A stretch of 64,000 nt of DNA from Rheum nobile (Eukaryota > Streptophyta > Magnoliopsida > Caryophyllales > Polygonaceae), in the NCBI GenBank assembly GCA_027886185.1, contig WOAB01000052.1, forward strand, positions 558,001 to 622,000, given 5' to 3'. Shown here in pieces: positions 1 to 10,523 of the stretch (within the stretch, counting starts at the first letter, position 1; every line of letters starts with the position of its first letter). The notes beneath the pieces are model-generated. The model saw only the letters and a program-made list of their open reading frames with translations, was not told the DNA's origin and did not search any database. Made by a program: the position numbers and the translations under genes.

Positions 1-2
1 CA

Positions 3-392
3 CTTATTACTAAGAATCTGATATCTCTGAGTCTGCTGGACAGTAAGGGGTTCTGTTTCAAGGGTGAAGGTGGAGTTCTGAATGTCTGCAAGGGTTCTGA
101 TGTTATCCTGAAAGGTGTCAAGAAGGGCACTTTATATTTCCTGTAGGATTCTACTGTTTTTGGGTCTGTTTCTGTTGCATCTTCAGAGATTCACAAGAAC
201 GATATGACTAAGTTATGGCATATGAGACTTGGCCATATGGGTGAAAGGGGGATGCAGATTCTGGCAAAGGAAGATCTTCTTGGTGGTCACAAGATCATGA
301 GTCTTGACTTCTGTGAGCACTGTGTCTTTGGGAAGCTACACCGCAGCAAGTTTCCAAAGGGTACGTATTCACAGGACAAAAGGCACACTTGA
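3..392 (+). pseudogene. Copia 1 protease tail and GAG-pre-integrase domain
   Basis: In frame from base 3 the reading frame encodes the end of the protease region (ITKNLISLSLLDSKG), then a TAG at 144-146, then the GAG-pre-integrase zinc motif: LWHMRLGH around 213-236, followed by CEHCVFGK around 312-335. The frame ends at a TGA at 390-392, where a one-base shift moves the polyprotein into the integrase frame. In a working element this stretch is part of one continuous gag-pol polyprotein and supplies the HHCC zinc-binding N-terminus of integrase. It is broken by one stop and one frameshift. Confidence 0.8.
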
Positions 393-1401
393 TTACATCC
401 ATTCGGATTGTTAGGGTCCGGCTAGCGTTGAGTCTCTAGGAGGTCAGAGGTATTTCTTGACTGTCATTGATGATTATTCAAGAATGACTTGGTTGTTTGT
501 CATGAAGCACAAAAGAGAAGCTTTCAAGAACTTTAAGGAGTGGAAAACGTTAGTGGAGAATCAAACAGGGAAGAAGATCAAAAGGCTGCGAACTGATAAT
601 GGTCTGGAGTTCTGTTCGTCTGAGTTTGATCAGTTTTGTAAGGATGCTGGAATTGCTCGTCATCATACAGTCAGGCATACGCCACAACAGAATGGTGTAG
701 CTGAGAGGATGAATCAGACTCTTCTAGAGAGAGCGAGGTGCATGCTCTCTAATGCAAAACTGGATAGGAGGTTTTGGGCAGCAGCAGTGACTACAGCATG
801 CTACTTGATAAACCGCGGACCTCACACTGGCATAAACTGCAAAACACCTTACGAGGTGTGGTCTGGTAAGCCTGCTGATTACTCGAGTCTGAAAGTTTTT
901 GGCTGCACAGTTTATTATCATGTAAGTGAGGGTAAACTAGAGCCACGAGCAAAGAAGGGAGTTTTTGTGGGCTATGGAGATGGTGTCAAGGGATACAGAG
1001 TTTGGTCTCCATCTGAGAAGAGGGTTATTATGAGTAAAAGCGTCATCTTTGATGAGAATTCTATGCTTAACTCTACTGTGAAGTCCATAGAAGAAAGTAG
1101 CAGTGTTGATAAACAGGTGGAGTTACAAGTTCCTTTACAAGAAGAAGAGGAAGAACACCACAGTGAAGCTGAATTGCCAGAACCTACATCATCAGATTCT
1201 CAACCATCAGAAGCTACTCATCAAAGCTTAGCTGAAGGTCGCTCAAGAAGGGTTGGAGTTAGGCCACCACAGAGGTATGGTTTTGAGGATATGGTGGGCT
1301 ATGCATTACAGGTTGCTGAGGAGGTGGATACTTCTAAACCATCCACCTACAAAGAAGATGTATTAGGGTCTGAAGCTGCACAGTGGTTTGCAGCAATGTG
1401 A
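388..1401 (+). pseudogene. Copia 1 integrase
   Basis: This stretch encodes the DDE integrase that inserts retrotransposon cDNA into the host genome. The first catalytic Asp is in HSD at 406-408, directly before a TAG at 412-414 where the family has Trp (HSDxWGP), consistent with TGG to TAG. In the open part (from 457) the second Asp is residue 47 in RTDNG and the Glu is residue 83 in NGVAER. The C-terminal part contains the GYG...KGYRVW signature. The frame closes with TGA at 1399-1401, probably a CGA to TGA change inside the linker to reverse transcriptase, since the same frame resumes at once. The enzyme core is preserved but could not be made as one product. Confidence 0.88.
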
Positions 1402-1407
1402 GATGAG

Positions 1408-2885
1408 ATGGAATCACTTCATAAGAATCAGACTTGGGAGTTAGTCTCACTGCCTTCAGGGAGAAAGGTTATTACTTGCAAATGGGTTTTCAAGAAGAAG
1501 GAAGTGATATCAGCCGCTGAAGGAGTCAAGTTTAAGGCTCGAGTTGTTGCAAGAGGGTTTCATCAGAGAGAGGGAGTTGACTACAACGAGATTTTCTCAC
1601 CAGTGGTCAGACACACTTCAATCAGGGTGTTGCTAGCAATAGTAACACATCAGGATTTGGAGCTCGAACATCTTGATGTGAAAACAGCTTTCCTACATGG
1701 AGAGCTAGAAGAGGAGATATACATGACTCGGCCAGATGGTTTCCAGGAAAGGAAAAGTACGTCTGCAAGTTGAAGAAGTCTTTATATGGACTTAAGCAGT
1801 CTCCTAGGCAGTGGTATAAGAGGTTTGACAGCTTTATGATGGAGCTTGGCTACAACAGGAGTGCATATGATTGTTGTGTGTACTACAAAAAGCTGAAAGA
1901 TGGCTCCCTCATCTACCTAGTTCTATACGTAGATGACATGTTGGTAGCTGCAAAGAGCAAGGCAGAAGTTCAAAAGCTGAAAGATCTCCTAAGTGGTGAG
2001 TTTGAGATGAAGGATCTGGGAGCAGCTCGAAAGATTCTAGGAATGGAGATTCTTAGAGATAGAGGTCAGAAGAAACTTTTCTTATCACATAAAGGTTACA
2101 TTGAGAAGGTGTTGTCAAGGTTTGGTATGTCATCCGCTAAGCCTATCGATACACCTTGTGCTGCTAATGTCCATCTTACTACTCTGTATGCACCTCAGTC
2201 AACTGAGGAGAAGGAGTATATGTCTAGAGTCGCTTATGCCAGCGTTGTAGGGAGTTTGATGTATGCTATGGTCTGCACAAGACTAGATCTGGCACAGGCT
2301 GTTAGTGTTGTGAGCAGGTTCATGGTTCAACCAGGAAAGGAACACTGGCAAGCTGTGAAGAGGATATTCAGGTATATGAGGGGAACATCTGATATTGGTC
2401 TCATTTATAGAGGTGATACACAATGTTTGGTCACAGGGTATTCAGATTCTGATTACACTGGAGATGTTGATAGCAGGAGATTCATGACTGGTTATGTCTT
2501 CACTCTTGGTGGTTCTGTTGTTAGTTGGAAGGCAACTCTGCAACCTACTGTGACTTTGTCTACAACGGAAGCAGAGCACATGGCTTTGACGGAAGCTGCT
2601 AAAGAGGGAATATGGCTGAAAGGACTGGTTAGTGATCTGGGTCTACATCATGATCAGGCAACTGTCTACTGTGACAGTCTGAGTGTTATATGCTTAGCCA
2701 AGGATCAGGTTCATCACAAACGGACTAAGCATATTGACGTGAGGTATCATTTCCTGAGAAGTGAGAAGAGGATAAAGGTGAAGAAAGTAGGTACTGCTGA
2801 CAATCCTGCTGATATGTTCACCAAGCCGGTTCCCCATAGCAAGTTCCAGCACTGTTTGGACTTGCTAAACGTCAGAAGCTGTTAG
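1408..2885 (+). pseudogene. Copia 1 reverse transcriptase and RNase H
   Basis: This stretch encodes the reverse transcriptase and RNase H that copy element RNA into DNA. The RT N-terminus (ITCKWVFKKKE, then KARVVARGF and DVKTAFLHGELEEEIYM) lies in 1408-1773. A one-base shift near 1750-1773 moves the frame to 1770-2885. That part has SLYGLKQSPRQWY at residues 4-16, the catalytic YVDD at residues 53-56, and RNase H motifs TLSTTEAEHMAL, CDSLSVICLAKD and KRTKHIDVRYHFL. It ends in a natural-looking TAG about 100 bases before the purine tract. The 371-aa second part is largely intact; the frameshift is the main lesion. Confidence 0.9.
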
Positions 2886-2991
2886 ATTGCCCTATGGGGC
2901 AAGTCTGGATCAGAGAGATTGAGGAGATAGTACATCTGGCATTGCCTAATGCATCTGGTATATCTGAGAGAATTCAAGTCAAGGTGGAGAT

Positions 2992-3471
2992 TGTTGAGTA
3001 TGCTTGAATTGTCACACTTCGCAGAGTCGACGGGGGTCAACTGAGAGTTGCCGTCGGGTCGCGGTGGGACTGACGCCCCGTGGTGGAAGCCGTCGCCCCG
3101 CGGTGGAAGCCGCCGGGCCGCGGTGGAAGCCCCCGCCCCGCGGTGGAAGCCGCCGTGCTGCGGTGGAAGCCCCTGCCCCGCGGTGGAAGCCGCCGCGCCG
3201 CGGTGGGACATAGGCCGGTAACGGGTGTTAGCTATGTGGGCTTTAATCCGTTCTTCCGATGTCTTGGGGCCCAAGTCTGTCAGGGTAGATTCTAGCACTA
3301 TTTATAGTCGCTTATTGTAAACCCTAATGTAATCTGAAATTCTGCCTCCTAATACAATCTGATCTCCCTCTGTCTATGGACGTAGCCAATTTGGTGAACC
3401 ACGTAAATCTGTGTTCATTTGTTCTTGTTCTTTCTTTTTGTTTGTTTGTCTCTCTCTCAATCCGCACAACA
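2992..3471 (+). repeat. 3' LTR of copia 1 (480 bp)
   Basis: The LTR starts TGTTG right after the purine tract and ends CAACA, a matching inverted terminal pair. It contains a TATA-like ctatttatag at about 3299-3308 and a T-rich stretch typical of U5 near the end. The U3 half holds the GC-rich 20-bp tandem repeat annotated separately. No second LTR is in the window for comparison. Confidence 0.85.
3063..3202. repeat. GC-rich 20-bp minisatellite inside copia 1 LTR
   Basis: Seven head-to-tail units of exactly 20 bp start at 3063, 3083, 3103, 3123, 3143, 3163 and 3183, with a partial eighth at 3203. The core is GTGGAAGCCGCCGCCCCGCG with a few changes per unit. Because 20 is not a multiple of three, all frames stay open and give spurious ORFs on both strands. 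It is strongly GC-rich in an AT-rich neighbourhood. Confidence 0.93.
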
Positions 3472-3604
3472 ATACCAAAGTAAACCATCAGTAGTTCCGC
3501 AGGACTCTTGGACTCCTACGCCTACATTAACTAGTTAAGAATCATGCGCGGCTAATCGATTCAAGGTTTTTTATTGTTTCAGGTAGACAAATTATGCGGT
3601 AGAT
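3472..3604. other. Unassigned spacer between copia 1 and copia 2
   Basis: This is 133 bp with no ORF and no recognisable repeat. It contains a pyrimidine run followed by cag (ttattgtttcag) like a splice acceptor, but nothing around it supports an exon. Confidence 0.5.
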
Positions 3605-3822
3605 TATCTTGTTGGAATTTAGATGCATATAAGCGGAATTTCATAAAATTATTTTTTAGCATCTAATAAGGATCCCATGCATAAATCAATAGGGATCAAG
3701 TAGAAATAGAGTTACATACCTTTTGATGCGAATCAAAACGCTTCGGCAGAGTTTCAGCGGAGATCGAAAGCCCCAAGTGTGACTTCTCTACTTGGTCCAC
3801 ACGAGTATGGAATCTGGATCCC

Positions 3823-5307
3823 TGATGACATCCAATTTGTTACAGGTCTAGGACATGCATTTGTGTTTAATTTGAGTTGTTTTATGCATTGTGTGTTGCA
3901 TTTATAGCTAGTTGCATTGTTTTTATTCGTTATGGAGGTCTACTCTAGGAAATGTGTGTTTACAGGTACTTGGATGGATTTCTAGAGCTGTTTAAATGAC
4001 ACTGCTGGGACTTAGGATGTCATTCGAAGGCTAACGGGACGAGCTATGATGAGTTTGGAACGGATACCGAGCTGAAACGAGAAGTAGGGTAGAAACACAA
4101 AGAGGCCGTGCATTTCATCAAGAGTTAAACAAGGAGGCCGTGCGTTTTAGCGCACGGCCGTGCAGGCGGTGATTTCTCGCTGTTTGCCTGTGCGTTTTTT
4201 GCCTTGCCTGTGCATTTTTCGTATAGGTCGTGCGGTCATGTTTATGTGTATTTTGGCCGTGCGCTTGCCCGTGCGTTTTTCGCACGGCCAAAGTACGGAC
4301 CGTGCAGTTTACCCGAATGACTTTATTTTTAGTATGGGTATAAGTATTTCGGATTTTAGGTTTTTCTGGACCTTTTGGCCATTTTTCTAACTCGAGACCT
4401 AATTGTTTTGCCTCCTTGGAAGAGATTGCAACATTGGAGATTGTTCTGCTGGATTCGAGACTAAGTTCATCTTCCTCTTTAATCTTGTTTATGATTTCCA
4501 TCGTTATTATGTTTTCTTTGGTTGATCTTGCGATTATGTCTAGCTAATTTCCATATTTCTAGGGTTGGGGTGATCCCAACTATGCGTAGGTAGACTTGTT
4601 TGATATTTGTCTGAATGGAAGTCTGAAACTTTGTTGATTCATTCCTAGATGCTTTATGCCCAAATTAGCTTATGCGAATTGGATCCTATTAGGGTTTGCA
4701 ACCGAGAGGTAAAAACGTTAATAGGTAGTCAGATAGGGTTTGAGACCGAGAGGTGATAACTTCTATCGGAATACTAGGAATTGAACCTGAGATTTTATTA
4801 TTGCGAGAGCGTCTTAATTTCTCATGTGGATTAATAACTATCATAGAAACCCTAAGATTAGATTGGATTCAGCAAGTCACGAGAGTGGATGTTGATTCTC
4901 TTTGACCTTAGATTCTAAGTGCTCAAGGGGTCTAGATCTTGATTAGCAAGTCGCGAGAGTGGATGTTAATTGAATCTAGGCATGTTTACTATCATCCGAG
5001 AGGAATTAGTAATTACCTAAGATAGTTGCTTTCAACAAAGACGGACCAAGTTCAGACATTTATCTGGTTAAGTCTACTGAAGCATAGTTGCGGGGATCCC
5101 TTGCCTTGGAAATTTCCCCTCCATTGATTACAATCATCACTTGCATTTGTTTCTCAATTTTAGTCATTAGTTCAACAAAACTCATAATCTTTTGGCTTAG
5201 CTTACTGGTTTAAGATACAATTAATACTACATAGTCCTCGTTGGGAACGACACTTGAGAATACTACAACTGAACCCATACGCTTGTGGGTAGGTTTTTGT
5301 CCTATCA
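3823..5307. mobile_element. 1,485-bp solo LTR inserted in copia 2 LTR
   Basis: This block is absent from the partner LTR at 12439-13158. It starts TGATGACATCC, ends TTGTCCTATCA (TGAT...ATCA ends) and is flanked by the 5-bp duplication atccc (3818-3822 and 5308-5312). That is the signature of an LTR retrotransposon reduced to one LTR by recombination. It has no convincing coding capacity; ORFs at 4118-4501 are fortuitous. It holds GC hairpins (gccgtgcg at 4137-4144 with cgcacggc at 4151-4158, and ccgtgcg at 4269-4275 with cgcacgg at 4281-4287) and a repeated phrase gcaagtcrcgagagtggatg near 4871 and 4945. Length and end sequence suggest a gypsy (Tat/Ogre-like) family, which is an inference. 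Confidence 0.92.
4118..4320. repeat. GTGCG/CGCAC hairpin cluster in the solo LTR
   Basis: About 200 bp hold many copies of the word cgtgc or its complement, arranged in short hairpins such as GCCGTGCG-loop-CGCACGGC. The GC content is well above the flanks. Confidence 0.75.
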
Positions 5308-5834
5308 ATCCCCTTGGTCTCGTTTGCTAGAACGAACGAACGAAAGGCACGAGCTTGGCTTGCACTGGGAGGGCCGGCCGTCTAGTAGGGTTAAGTAGTT
5401 ATGGCTTTCGCTTTAGGAAGCCATTACTTATAAGATCATATCTTATCTTTGGTAATAGATATAATATCTTTATATTGTATCTATATCTTCTAATAAGATT
5501 CCCTTTTATCTAGTTATTATTAATAGTAACTCTTATCTATCAATAATAAAAGTCAATCTCCCAATTTAGCCATAGGGCCGAAACTCCATGTCACATATGG
5601 GCTTCCGATTCAGTTTGATCCAGCCCGATAACTCTATGTGTGTGACCTCATAGGACCCGGTTATTATAGCCATGGACTTAACCCGATTAAGTCCATTAAT
5701 CGTAGTTGGCTTCTAGCAAAGCACTACGATCCCTAAAATATCCGGATTGTAAATCTCCATTAATAGTCATATTCCATGTTTGGTAATTGCACCTTTGATT
5801 AAAGGACACAATTCTTTCAATCTCCCACTTGTCC

Positions 5835-6458
5835 TTAAAACAAGTGTGCAATGTTAAATCCCTTTGTCTCTTAGTGTCTTATTTGATGATATGATGACAT
5901 CCATATCTCTTATCAAATGTGTTTTTCTTGAACTCTTGAGTTTGAACTGTCAAATATCGGATGATTACAAATAATCCATCCGAGCATGGCCATGCATTTT
6001 TCCGTTCTCGCTCTTCAAGTGGCCGAGACACCATTCTTGTCCATGCATCACAGTATACATAAAGCAGGAGAACTTCTCCAGTCTTGTATGACTATAGCTC
6101 CCACTCAACTTTTGGCAATCCCAATCACTGCCTTTATAATTGCCTATTACGGTCAGCGTTTAACAGCGTCAAAGACATATCAATCATCAAGAGAAACCAT
6201 ATCATACTCATGTCTGAGGAATCCATCGGTCATGGTTTAACTTAAAACTCTTCAAGCCCTTTTGGAGAGTCTTAAGGTGGGTCAGTCCTATATGTATCAT
6301 CCATACATATCTATGTAATGGACTAGACATCTCTATGTCCCTATAGCCCATGAAACCTGGCGAGATTAAATAAGGATGAAATTTGTATATCATATAATCA
6401 AGCATAAAATGTGTTTGAAATACATAAAACAAAGTTCATAATGTAAGACAATGTAATC
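5835..6458 (-). other. 3' untranslated internal region of copia 2
   Basis: About 620 bp lie between the RNase H stop and the purine tract of copia 2. There is no conserved domain; ORFs here are short and look fortuitous. Confidence 0.6.
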
Positions 6459-8157
6459 TCAAAGCAATTCTCCAATGTGCTTGAGGCCCTTGGCCCTAGT
6501 ATGACTCTTATGCTTGGGCTAGGCATAGGCTTGGTAAGTGGATCTGCAATGTTGTCATATGTGTGCACTTTGCACATCCTTATGTCTCCTCTATCAACGA
6601 TGTGTCGAATGAGGTGGTACTTCCGCAGTACGTTTCTGGATTTGGAGCTTGAGCTCGATTCCTTGGCTTGGGCTATGGTGCCGTTGTTGTCACAATAGAC
6701 GTCAATTGCCCCTGATATGCTAGGAACAATGTCGAGCTCATCAACGAACTGCCTAATCCATACAGCCTCTTTCGCCGCTTCACTAGTGGCGATGTACTCT
6801 GCCTATGTCGTAGAATCTGCCACTGTGTCATGCTTAGAGCTCTTCCAGCTTACAGCTCCTCCATTTAGGATGAAGACATATCCTGACTGGGACTCAAAGT
6901 CATCCCGGTCTGTCTAGAAGCTTGCATCAATGTATCCTCGAACGACTAACTCGTCATCACCCCCAAATACCAAGAAATCATCATTGGTTCTTCTTAAGTA
7001 CTTCAGGATGTTCTTGGCCGTACACCAGTGTGCATCTCCGGGATTCGATTGGTATCTGCTACACATGCTCAAAGCAAATGCAACATCAGGGCGTGTACAT
7101 ATCATGGCATACATGATAGATCCTATAGCAGAAGCATAAGGTATCTTACTCATCTTCTCTAGCTCAACAGGTGTGTTAGGACACTGCTTCTTGCTGAGGT
7201 ATATTCCATGTTGCATGGGTAGAAATCCTTTCTTGGAATCCTGTATTTTAAACCTGTCAAAAACTTTATCTATATAAGTTCCTTGACTTAATCCAAGCAG
7301 TCTTTTAAATCTATCTCTATAGATCTTGATATCCAATATATACTCTACTTCTCCTAGGTCATTCATTGAAAAATATTTCTTCAGCCATCCCTTAACGGAC
7401 TCTAGCATCGGAATATCATTTCTAATGAGCAGTATGTCATCCACATACAAGACCAAGAAGACCACTTTGCTCCCACTAAACTTCTTGTAAACACAAGGCT
7501 CTTCTTCGCATCTGATGAAGTCAAACTCTTTGATAGCTTCATCAAATCAAATGTTCCAACTCCTGGATGATTGCTTAAGTTCATAAATGGACTTCTTAAG
7601 CTTGTATACTTTCCTAGGGTCTGTTGGATCTTCAAAACCCTCTGGTTGTGTCATGTACACATCCTCTTCTAAATATCCACTTAGAAAATAGGTCTTGACA
7701 TCCATTTGCCAAATCTCATAATCATAATGAGCGGCAATATCTAGGAGTATCATGATGGACCTGATCATTACGATCGGTGAAAATGTCTCGTCATAGTCAG
7801 TACCATGAATCTGTTTAAAATCCTTGGCAACTAGCCTTGCCTTGTAAACAAATACATTTCCATCTTTGTTTGTCTTGCGTTTGAAACCCATTTGCATCCT
7901 ATGAGTTTTGCCCCATCTGGCAAATCTATCAATTCCCAGACTTGATTTTCAGACATAGAATCCATTTTAGATTTCATGGCCTTAAGCCATTTCTCGGAGT
8001 CTGGACCCGTCGTTGCTTGCTTATAGGAGGCAGGCTCTCCACTTTCTAAAAGTAGAACATCAAGGCTTGCAGTCAAGATGAAATCATTATATCGTCTTGG
8101 TTGTGCCCTTGGCGTGTTTGATCTACGTGTGGGTTCAATAACTGGAGCATTTTCCAT
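6459..8157 (-). pseudogene. Copia 2 reverse transcriptase and RNase H
   Basis: Read on the minus strand, this is the polymerase end of copia 2. The RT N-terminal half (KARLVAKDFKQIHGTDYDE, DVKTYFLSGYLEEDVYM) is at 7547-7897, and the YVDD catalytic motif is near the start of the 6914-7465 piece (residues 7-10). IPYASAIGSIMYAMICTRPD and the RNase H part ([36 protein letters not shown]) follow, ending with TGA at 6459-6461. There are several frameshifts between 7400 and 7900. In-frame TAGs occur at 6914-6916 and inside the STTxAEY motif. The product would normally copy element RNA into DNA; this copy cannot. Confidence 0.88.
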
Positions 8158-8163
8158 AACTGT

Positions 8164-8370
8164 TTATGGGTCTTCATTCGAATCTGGTTCTTGAGGTATT
8201 GGTTCCTGTACTTGGACGACTTCCCTATGGGAATTTATGCCTCCAGATACTGGCATCTCTTCGTCGGCATCATCCATGTCGACTTGTTGTTGCGTTTGTT
8301 GCTCATCTAGAACTTCTTCAAGGTGAACATTTCTCCCACTTGGCTTCTTGGAAATAAATTCTCTTTCCAA
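8164..8370 (-). pseudogene. Copia 2 acidic linker between integrase and RT
   Basis: A short minus-strand open stretch rich in Glu, Asp, Gln and Pro (QQTQQQVDMDDADEEMPV) sits exactly where copia polyproteins have their poorly conserved linker. No catalytic role is expected. Stops separate it from the domains on either side. Confidence 0.65.
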
Positions 8371-8559
8371 AAAGACACTATCTCTTGTAACAACTTTGTG
8401 CTCAGTGGGATTGTAGAAGTAGTATCTCTTGGTTTCCTTAGGATACCCTATAAAGAAGCATTTATCTGATTTGGGTGTAAGCTTATCTGATAGTAAACGC
8501 TTTACATAAGCTTCACATCCCTAAATTTTCAGAAAAGACAGACTTGGAACTCTTCTAGT

Positions 8560-8985
8560 CTATATCTCATATGATGTCTTGTCTACAGTCCTAGACAGAG
8601 TCTTGTTTAGTGTGAACGCAGCGGTTGTGAGGGCATATCCCCAGAAGGATACTGGAAGGTCAGCAAAACTCATCATTGCAGGGACCATGTCTAACATGGT
8701 CATGTTTCTCCTTTCAGACACACCATTCAGTTGTGGCGTGCCTGGTGGAGTCAGTTGTGTTATTATCCCACAACTTCTCAGATGATGATCGAACCCCTGG
8801 CTTAGATATTCACCACCGCGATCGGATCGAAGTGCCTTTATCTTCTTGCCAGTTTGAGTTTCTACTTCATTTTGAAACTCTTCGAACTTTTCAAAGGATT
8901 CAGATTTGTGCGTCATTAAGTAGATATACCCATATCTACTCAAGTCGTCAGTAAATGTGATGAAGTATCGATAACCTCCTCTAGC
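8560..8985 (-). pseudogene. Copia 2 integrase core
   Basis: The minus-strand ORF 8560-8943 gives the integrase catalytic core: TGKKIKALRSDRGGEY with Asp at residue 41, NGVSERRN with Glu at residue 77, then LPVSFWGYALTTAAF. The first Asp is in HTD just upstream, in the preceding frame (8986-9870). The TGA-to-ORF change at about 8980 and a stop at 8560 break continuity with both neighbours. Confidence 0.88.
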
Positions 8986-9870
8986 TTATGTGCTCATTGG
9001 TACACAGACATCAGTATGTATTAGGGCCAGTAGCTCAGTAGCCCTTTCACTAGTCCCAATGAAAGGTGATCTTGTCATCTTGCCCAGTAGGCATGACTCA
9101 CATGTCTCAAAAGATTTACAATCTATTGATTTGAGAATTCCATCTTTATGGAGTTTCTTCATGCGGTTCAAGCAAATGTGGCCCAAGCGACAGTGCCATA
9201 GATAGGCTTCACTCAAATCATTCGATTTTTGCCTCTTAGTATTAATGTTATAAATCTCATACTTGAGGTCTAACACATAGAGTCCATTACTCATTGGAGC
9301 ATTGACATATAAAATATCATTCTTGAAAATAGAAAAGCATCCATTCTTAATGACAAATTCAAAACCCTCAAGATCCAAAACTGAAGTCGAAATAAGGTTC
9401 TTAGTAATTGAAGGAACAAAATAACAACTATTTAATTTTAAAACTAAGCCAAAAGGTAAAGATAGACTATAATCTCCTACGGTAAGCGCAACAACTCTTG
9501 CTCCATTTCCAACGCGCAAGTCTATCTCCCCCTTCTCCAAGTGCCTCCTACTTCTTAGTCCCTGCACATTCGAAATAATGTGAGAACCACATCCGGTATC
9601 CAATACCCAAGTAGTAGTCTTGGTTGTTAAGACTTCAATAACAAAAATACCTGAAGTGGAGCTCACAGTCCCATTCTTCTTGTCTTCCTGGTATTTGGGG
9701 CAGTTTCTCTTCAAGTGTCCCTTGGCCTTGCAGTAGAAGCAGTCATGGTCAACAACCACCTTTGGCTTCTCAGCTACCTTGGGTTTGGCAACTTTCTTGT
9801 CTTTCCCTTGGTTCTGTTGCTTATGCTTCCCATTAGGCCCTTTCTTGAACCCTTTCCCTCTGTTGACCAA
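8986..9870 (-). pseudogene. Copia 2 zinc knuckle, protease and GAG-pre-integrase
   Basis: This 294-codon minus-strand ORF contains, in order, a CCHC nucleic-acid-binding knuckle (Cys44, Cys47, His52, Cys57), an aspartic protease with the catalytic DTG at residues 91-93 (TTTWVLDTGCGSHI), a PR-to-integrase linker (KNLISTSVLD), and the GAG-pre-integrase zinc motif (LWHCRLGH...CESCLLGK). It ends inside the first integrase motif, LIHTDVC. The protease normally cuts the gag-pol polyprotein into working parts. This is the best-preserved piece of the element, yet a frameshift near 9780-9870 separates it from gag. Confidence 0.9.
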
Positions 9871-10496
9871 AAGAACTTCTTTCTTATTGTCAACATGAAT
9901 ATTTGCTCAACTGTTTTGAGCATGCCATGGAGTTCATTTAGAGTCTTGCCAATTCCATGCATATGGTAGTTCATCCTGAATTGGGCGAATCCATCATGCA
10001 AGGAGTGCAGTATGATGTCAGTAGCCAACTCTTGGCTATATGGGGAACACAGTCTTGCCATTTGGTCAAAGAGACCAATCATGTCAAATACATGGGTACT
10101 TACTGGTTTACCCCTCTTAAGTTTACACTCTAATATGGCCTTGTGAGTCTCATACCGCTCAATCCTTGTCTGTTCCTGAAACAGTACTTTCAAGTTTTCA
10201 ATGATTGTATGAGCATCATGACGTTCAAACCTCTTTTAAAGGCCAGGTTCCATAGCAGCGAGCATAAGACAGGTGACATGCACTGAGTTAGCTCTTATCT
10301 CCTTTTCTTTCGCCTTCTCCTCAGCAGAAGAAGCGTCAGTCAATGTAGGGATAAGGGTCTCTAGAACGTCCTCACGTCCTTCGGATATGAGAATACTTCT
10401 CAAGTTCCGTTCCCAATCGAGAAAATTTGTTCCATTGAGTTTGTTCTTCTCAACAATTGAGCGTAAGGTGAATTTTAAGTTATCGTTGCTAGACAT
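9774..10496 (-). pseudogene. Copia 2 gag (capsid)
   Basis: The minus-strand start at 10496 (MSSNDNLKF) precedes NKLNGTNFLDWERNLRSIL, the opening signature of copia gag (UBN2-type) proteins that form the cytoplasmic particle. A stop at about 10236-10238 and a shift split it from the rest at 9774-10193, which contains THVFDMIGLFDQMARL and LPxxGI-like gag motifs. The start was chosen at MSSN rather than the upstream Met at 10523 because copia gag proteins usually begin this way. In an intact element gag would run straight into the zinc knuckle. Confidence 0.85.
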
Positions 10497-10523
10497 GATA
10501 TCTACAAAGGAAGTAACATGCAA

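Larger units (their letters stand above)
1..3471 (+). mobile_element. Ty1/copia element 1, 3' part (5' end outside window)
   Basis: The window opens inside a copia retrotransposon read on the plus strand. The order protease/GAG-pre-integrase, integrase, reverse transcriptase, RNase H is the Ty1/copia order. A purine tract (2981-2990, aaggtggaga) is followed directly by an LTR starting TGTTG at 2992 and ending CAACA at 3471. The 5' LTR and gag lie upstream of the window, so the target-site duplication cannot be tested; the five bases after the LTR are atacc. The coding part carries stops and frameshifts, so this copy is inactive. Its style (WHxRLGH, small 480-bp LTR) suggests a Tork-like lineage, but that is not certain. 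Confidence 0.9.
3610..5819 (-). repeat. 3' LTR of copia 2 (left copy, interrupted)
   Basis: Same sequence as 12439-13158 apart from point differences, but split between 3822 and 5308 by a solo LTR. It begins tgttggaattt and ends ctttca (plus-strand reading), next to the minus-strand purine tract. Confidence 0.93.

Noticed and set aside
3004..3298. Overlapping ORFs on both strands with Pro/Arg/Gly-rich products
   Set aside because: They are all produced by the 20-bp GC-rich tandem repeat inside the copia 1 LTR, which keeps every frame open.
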